A DNA stretch of 40,279 nt from Dethiobacter sp. (GTDB lineage: Bacteria; Bacillota; Dethiobacteria; Dethiobacterales; Dethiobacteraceae), in contig JAGXRN010000014.1 in assembly GCA_018335875.1 (NCBI GenBank), positions 1 through 40,279 of the forward strand, given 5' to 3'. The translations under genes were made by a program, and so were the position numbers. The first letter of the stretch is position 1. Every line of letters begins with the position of its first letter. The notes below the pieces were generated by a model, which did no database searches, was not told where the DNA came from, and saw nothing but the letters and a program-made list of their open reading frames with translations. This document shows, piece by piece, positions 36,930 to 40,279 of this stretch.

Positions 36930-37463
36930 TTAGACCTGTGACGCTTCTTTTTGTTCACGCACTGCATCAAGTGTATATACAAACTTGCGCAGTATCCCCT
37001 GCATAGCCCCGGCAAAACCTGTCATCGGAGCAGCGAAAGCACCGACAACCCTGCCAAGCAGGATTTCACGAGAAGGCAGATCGGCCAAAGCTTTAACGCT
37101 TGCCAGTCCAATCAGTTTTCCCTCCAGCAGACCGCCTTTAATTTCCAGTTTGTCAAAGTCCTTGGCATATTTACTGAGCACTTTTGCCGGTGTTACCGGG
37201 TCTTCAAAGCCAAAAGCTATGGCCGTCGGCCCTTCAAAGTAAACATCAAGTTCTTCCAAACCCAACTCACGGGCAGCGAGCTTGGCCAGTGTGTTTTTAA
37301 CAACCACATACTTGATCTTCTCCGAGTGCAGTGAGCGTCGAAGCGACGTCATCTGAGCCACGTTCAGGCCGCGGTAATCAGTAATAATCACACTTTTAGC
37401 CTGTTTTAAATCCTCTTTGACTTCACTTACAATTTGTTCTTTGACAGTCCTGTTTGTACCCAT
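36930..37463 (-). CDS. rplJ: 50S ribosomal protein L10
   Basis: 177 residues. L10 anchors L7/L12 dimers to the ribosome through its C-terminal helix and, with L7/L12, regulates its own mRNA via the L10 leader. VKEDLKQAKSVIITDYRGLN and KYVVVKNTLAKLAARELGLE are diagnostic. ATG follows AAGGAGGTG with short spacing. The leader directly upstream ends in an attenuator. Confidence 0.98.
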   Translation of the reverse strand: MGTNRTVKEQIVSEVKEDLKQAKSVIITDYRGLNVAQMTSLRRSLHSEKIKYVVVKNTLAKLAARELGLEELDVYFEGPTAIAFGFEDPVTPAKVLSKYAKDFDKLEIKGGLLEGKLIGLASVKALADLPSREILLGRVVGAFAAPMTGFAGAMQGILRKFVYTLDAVREQKEASQV

Positions 37464-37482
37464 CCTTCCACCTCCTTAACTA

Positions 37483-37600
37483 ACAATAAAGGCCTCCGCA
37501 AGACTGCGGAGGCCGCCGTAAACATTTGATGGCGACGTCACGACCTCGGCGGGCGGTTATTAAGCCACAAGGGCGCCTGCTGTCTACAGTCAAAACGGAT
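37483..37600 (-). promoter_or_regulatory. L10 leader (ribosomal protein autoregulatory RNA) with attenuator
   Basis: The minus-strand sequence contains the conserved blocks CTGTAGACAGCAGGCGCC, CTTAATAACCGCC and CCGCCGAGGTCGTGA, in the order seen in Bacillota L10 leaders. It ends with a 10-bp GC-rich stem GGCCTCCGCA-gtct-TGCGGAGGCC (37491-37514) followed by TTTATTGTT, an intrinsic terminator. The L10-L12 complex binds the upstream fold and promotes termination. CCGCC in the leader can pair with GGCGG at the base of the terminator, a possible antiterminator. Confidence 0.88.
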
Positions 37601-37625
37601 TTGAGTATTTTGTTGTACGCGGGCT

Positions 37626-37654
37626 ATTCTATCATAAGAAAGTTGCTTTGGCAA
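37626..37654 (-). promoter_or_regulatory. Promoter for rplJ-rplL
   Basis: TTGCCA (37649-37654) and TAGAAT (37626-37631) are 17 nt apart, with TG one base before the -10 (extended -10). The -35 begins 1 nt after the rplA stop codon. Transcription would start near 37619, just upstream of the L10 leader. Confidence 0.75.
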
Positions 37655-37655
37655 G

Positions 37656-38360
37656 TTATTTTGTTTTACCCAGAGCCGCCGCTTTCTGTGGGCTGACCCT
37701 GATTCCAGGGCCCATGGTGGAAGCCACAGTCACCGAGCGGATATACTGCCCCTTGGCCGCTGCAGGCTTTACTTTTACCAATGTCTCAATCACTGTATAG
37801 AAATTATCCTGCAGTTTTTCCTGTGCAAAAGAAGCCTTGCCGATGGGCACATGGATAATGCCGTTTTTATCAACACGGTATTCCACCTTACCGGCTTTAA
37901 TCTCATTTACTGCTCTGGCCACGTCCATGGTAACTGTACCTGTCTTGGGGTTTGGCATCAATCCTTTGGGTCCAAGAGCCCGGCCAAGTTTACCTACCAT
38001 ACCCATCATATCCGGGGTAGCCACAGCAACGTCAAAACCAAACCAACCGCCTTCAATACGCGCTACCAGGTCTTCCGCCCCGACAAATTCAGCTCCGGCA
38101 GCTTCTGCTTCTTTGGCTTTTTCACCCTTGGCGAAAACTGCCACGGTTACTTTCTTGCCTGTGCCGGCGGGAAGTACTACCGCGCCGCGAACCTGCTGGT
38201 CCGCATGCTTTGGATTAACGCCCAGCTTGACAGCCAGTTCGATTGTGCCATCAAATTTTGTAACTGAAGTTTTCTGCGCAAGCTCCAGAGCTTCTTCCAC
38301 ATCATAGAGCTGACGGCTATCAACCAGTTTTTTTGCATCCTCATATTTCTTACCTGACAT
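37656..38360 (-). CDS. rplA: 50S ribosomal protein L1
   Basis: 234 residues, two-domain L1. [39 protein letters not shown] and the C-terminal [13 protein letters not shown] are diagnostic. L1 forms the mobile stalk that moves deacylated tRNA out of the E site, and in E. coli represses rplKA translation. ATG follows GGGAGG. Confidence 0.98.
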   Translation of the reverse strand: MSGKKYEDAKKLVDSRQLYDVEEALELAQKTSVTKFDGTIELAVKLGVNPKHADQQVRGAVVLPAGTGKKVTVAVFAKGEKAKEAEAAGAEFVGAEDLVARIEGGWFGFDVAVATPDMMGMVGKLGRALGPKGLMPNPKTGTVTMDVARAVNEIKAGKVEYRVDKNGIIHVPIGKASFAQEKLQDNFYTVIETLVKVKPAAAKGQYIRSVTVASTMGPGIRVSPQKAAALGKTK

Positions 38361-38412
38361 TTCATTACCTCCCTGTGGTATTTGCGAGCTTCAGCTCTCC
38401 CACAATATTAGT

Positions 38413-38838
38413 TTATCCCTCGATTACAATCCCCATGCTGCGTGCAGTACCTTCAACCATGCGCATGGCTGCTTCCACGTCGTTGGCATTTAAGTCTTCC
38501 ATTTTCATTTGTGCAATTTCGCGAACTTTATCACGCGACAACGTAGCCACTTTAACCTTATTTGGTTTACCCGATGCTGTTGTCAGGCCGGCCGCTTTTT
38601 TAAGCAGGACTGCGGCGGGCGGCGTTTTCAGGATAAAAGAGAATGAGCGGTCGTCCATAATCGTGATAACTACCGGGATTACCAGGCCTGCCTGCGATGC
38701 AGTGCGCTCATTGAATTCTTTGCAGAAAGCCATAATATTCACGCCGTGCTGTCCAAGTGCCGGGCCAACAGGAGGCGCAGGGGTAGCTTTACCGGCGGTG
38801 ATTTGCAGTTTTACCATTGCTACAACCTTACGTGCCAT
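38413..38838 (-). CDS. rplK: 50S ribosomal protein L11
   Basis: 141 residues. The proline-rich [20 protein letters not shown] and the C-terminal rRNA-binding domain with KVRE-like [20 protein letters not shown] identify L11 of the GTPase-associated centre, the site for thiostrepton and for RelA sensing. It follows nusG by 22 nt. Confidence 0.98.
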   Translation of the reverse strand: MARKVVAMVKLQITAGKATPAPPVGPALGQHGVNIMAFCKEFNERTASQAGLVIPVVITIMDDRSFSFILKTPPAAVLLKKAAGLTTASGKPNKVKVATLSRDKVREIAQMKMEDLNANDVEAAMRMVEGTARSMGIVIEG

Positions 38839-38860
38839 AATGTTACACCTCCTTATCTTA

Positions 38861-39385
38861 CTAAATCTTCACAACCTGAAAGAACTCAAGTTCAACCGGT
38901 GTATCCCGGCCGAACATAGAAACAAGCACCTTGATTTTGCGCCTGTCTGGAAGTATCTCTTCGATGCTGCCTACAAAATTGGTAAAAGGGCCGTCCACAA
39001 TGCGGACACTTTCACCGGCACTAAAAGCAATCCGGGGTTTTGGCTCATCTAAGCCCATCTGCCGCAGAATCTGATTAATTTCCGCGGAAGAAAGCGGGAT
39101 AGGTTTTGAGCCCGGTCCGACAAACCCTGTAACACCGGGAGTATTGCGCACCACGTACCAGGAATCGTCGGCCATAATCATCTCCACAAGCACATACCCG
39201 GGGAATACCTTTTTCAGAGTTGCCTTTTTCTTACCGTTTTTTATCTCCAGCTCTTTTTCCATGGGAACAAGCACCCGGAAAATCTTGTCCTGCATTTCCA
39301 TGGACTCAACACGTTTTTCCAGGTTTGTTTTAACCTTGTTCTCATAACCCGCGTAAGTGTGTACCACATACCAGTATTTACTCAT
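38861..39385 (-). CDS. nusG: Transcription antitermination/pausing factor NusG
   Basis: 174 residues. The NGN domain begins [20 protein letters not shown]; the C-terminal KOW domain includes [20 protein letters not shown]. NusG binds the RNA polymerase clamp and couples it to ribosomal S10 or Rho. The ATG is 19 nt from the AAAGGAGG ribosome-binding site; a small hairpin fills the gap and would shorten the effective distance. Confidence 0.98.
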   Translation of the reverse strand: MSKYWYVVHTYAGYENKVKTNLEKRVESMEMQDKIFRVLVPMEKELEIKNGKKKATLKKVFPGYVLVEMIMADDSWYVVRNTPGVTGFVGPGSKPIPLSSAEINQILRQMGLDEPKPRIAFSAGESVRIVDGPFTNFVGSIEEILPDRRKIKVLVSMFGRDTPVELEFFQVVKI

Positions 39386-39389
39386 AAGC

Positions 39390-39412
39390 GAGGGATGACC
39401 CCTCCCTCCTTT
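39390..39412 (-). promoter_or_regulatory. nusG ribosome-binding site with hairpin spacer
   Basis: AAAGGAGG (39405-39412) is followed without a gap by GAGGG-gtcat-CCCTC (39390-39404), then GCTT and the nusG ATG. The 19-nt spacing is too long for efficient initiation unless the hairpin folds; alternatively its CCCTC arm could pair with the GGAGG itself. Confidence 0.5.
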
Positions 39413-39430
39413 ACTAAACCGACAGCATAG

Positions 39431-39631
39431 CTACTGCAAAATGAGGCGCAGCATACCTGCAAAGCCGGTATCAAGGATCCAGAAAAATACCCCTACAAAA
39501 AAGACAGCCGCCAGGACGACTGTGGTAAAGAGGGTTAACTCCCGGCGATTGGGCCAGTGTACCTTCTTCAGTTCCTGTCTGACGTCCTTAAAGTGTTTGG
39601 TTAACTTTTTGACTGCACCTTCACCCACCAT
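39431..39631 (-). CDS. secE: Preprotein translocase subunit SecE
   Basis: 66 residues with one C-terminal membrane span (TVVLAAVFFVGVFFWILDTG) after the conserved amphipathic segment DVRQELKKVHWPNRRELTLF. SecE clamps the two halves of SecY. The ATG at 39629-39631 is chosen because AAAGGATGTGA, matching the anti-Shine-Dalgarno at ten of eleven positions, ends five bases upstream. A GTG three codons earlier (39640) lies inside that site. Confidence 0.96.
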   Translation of the reverse strand: MVGEGAVKKLTKHFKDVRQELKKVHWPNRRELTLFTTVVLAAVFFVGVFFWILDTGFAGMLRLILQ

Positions 39632-39664
39632 TATGTTCACATCCTTTTGGACTAGTAAAAAACG

Positions 39665-39814
39665 CTACTTGGTTTCCTTGTGAGGGGTATGTTTTTTACA
39701 AAATGGGCAATGTTTGCTCATTTCAATCCTGTCCGGTGTGGTCCGTTTGTTCTTTGTGGTAATATAATTCCTTCTTTTGCAGTCTCCACAGGCTAAAGTT
39801 ATCTTCACACGCAT
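39665..39814 (-). CDS. rpmG: 50S ribosomal protein L33, zinc-binding form
   Basis: A 49-codon gene starting [20 protein letters not shown]. Zinc ligands C9, C12, C36 and C39 (CGDC and CPFC) are present, so this is the C+ paralogue. ATG follows AGGGGGTG. It is the first gene of the rpmG-secE-nusG unit and sits 45 nt from the predicted transcription start. No tRNA-Trp gene lies between it and secE, unlike in some Bacillota. Confidence 0.96.
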   Translation of the reverse strand: MRVKITLACGDCKRRNYITTKNKRTTPDRIEMSKHCPFCKKHTPHKETK

Positions 39815-39865
39815 TATAACACCCCCTAAACACTAGATGGCAACCTATAGGATTTCACTTTTTCC

Positions 39866-39894
39866 AATTTACCATACTTTATAGGCATTGTCAA
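39866..39894 (-). promoter_or_regulatory. Promoter for rpmG-secE-nusG-rplKA
   Basis: A perfect TTGACA (39889-39894) and TAAATT (39866-39871) are 17 nt apart, with TG one base before the -10. Transcription would start near 39859. It lies between the tuf terminator and rpmG, so this transcript begins independently of tuf. Confidence 0.7.
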
Positions 39895-39916
39895 ACTTTT
39901 TTAAAATTGTAAAGCT

Positions 39917-39949
39917 GCAAAAAAGCACCGTACTGCAGTGCTTTTTTGC
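39917..39949. terminator. Bidirectional terminator after the right-hand tuf
   Basis: GCAAAAAAGCAC and GTGCTTTTTTGC form a perfect 12-bp stem around a 9-nt loop. On either strand the descending arm carries six T. It lies about 105 nt beyond the tuf stop. The gap 39950-40055 contains small hairpins (GGGG-atgt-CCCC, CAGGT-gta-ACCTG) and nothing else recognisable. Confidence 0.85.
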
Positions 39950-40055
39950 GCTCTATTGCCGCTGGTCCGCTCCCGGCAACATGGCAAATCAGGTTACACC
40001 TGTGTGCATCCGGGGACATCCCCCACAAGCTTTATGAGCCTTAATTGGAGGCGTG

Positions 40056-40279
40056 TTACTCGATAATAGAAGTGACCACGCCGGCGCCCACGGTACGTCC
40101 GCCCTCACGGATGGCAAAACGCAGGCCATCCTCAATGGCAATGGGAGTAATCAACTCTATTTTCATCTGTACGTTGTCACCCGGCATCACCATTTCCACG
40201 CCTTCAGGCAGCGTGATAACACCGGTAACATCTGTGGTGCGCAGATAAAACTGCGGCCGGTAACCCTGGAAGAAAGGTG
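40056..40279 (-). CDS. tuf: Elongation factor Tu, second copy, C-terminal part (cut by window edge)
   Basis: The visible 73 codons encode the end of domain 3 of EF-Tu, from [19 protein letters not shown] to [10 protein letters not shown]. They differ from the complete tuf copy at two residues (V for I, D for Q) but at about thirty synonymous codons. A terminator follows. Two tuf genes in the str region are common in Clostridia. Whether the 5' part is intact cannot be seen. Confidence 0.95.
   Translation of the reverse strand, partial: PFFQGYRPQFYLRTTDVTGVITLPEGVEMVMPGDNVQMKIELITPIAIEDGLRFAIREGGRTVGAGVVTSIIE

Noticed and set aside
39632..39640. GTG at 39640 as the secE start
   Set aside because: It lies within the Shine-Dalgarno AAAGGATGTGA; the ATG at 39631 has proper spacing and gives the usual length.
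39641..40055. tRNA gene near rpmG/secE or tuf, as found in some relatives
   Set aside because: No cloverleaf, T-arm (GTTCRA) or acceptor pairing could be found in the gaps 39641-39664 or 39815-40055.

Overview
This window is the main translation and transcription super-operon of a Gram-positive bacterium. Every gene lies on the minus strand, so the operon reads from high to low coordinates. The order tuf, rpmG-secE-nusG-rplKAJL, rpoBC, a YbxF-type L7Ae gene, rpsL-rpsG-fusA-tuf, S10, spc, alpha, ecfA1A2T-truA-rplM-rpsI is typical of Bacillota. The L10-leader RNA, the KOW protein between map and infA, the zinc-binding forms of S4, S14, L24, L33 and L36, and a cysteine-bearing insert in EF-Tu point to the class Clostridia (a Peptococcaceae/Dethiobacter-like anaerobe). 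That placement is inference from gene order and motifs. No tRNA, rRNA or CRISPR array was seen.

Layout from the right edge: the 3' end of a second tuf gene with a terminator; a sigma-A promoter driving rpmG, secE, nusG, rplK and rplA; a promoter plus L10 leader and attenuator for rplJ-rplL; a terminator; a promoter and about 200 nt of highly structured leader for rpoB-rpoC, with the L7Ae-like gene behind them. The str genes follow, then a compact run of about 30 ribosomal protein genes with secY, map, infA and rpoA. adk, normally between secY and map, is absent. Next come the energy-coupling module of a vitamin transporter and truA, and then rplM-rpsI with their own promoter. Past the rpsI end lie a palindromic MITE-like element, a terminator, azlC-azlD (branched-chain amino acid export), a 54-residue small protein of unknown function with its own terminator, rarD and rlmD. 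At the left edge are three 30-nt direct repeats and the 5' end of an IS1595-type transposase gene.

Most of the coding content is ordinary. The best candidates for something new are in the gaps: (1) two LexA/DinR-like boxes exactly 30 bp apart in the promoter region of the IS1595-like transposase; (2) a 24-bp near-perfect inverted repeat at the very start of the rpoB leader, followed by hairpins next to the rpoB ribosome-binding site; (3) a 123-bp nested palindrome that abuts the rpsI terminator stem; (4) degenerate 7-8-nt repeat tracts between rplC and rplD and between rpsQ and rplN; and (5) the small protein gene at 2998-3162. RpoB also carries an acidic C-terminal tail of about 139 residues containing an 8-residue repeat.
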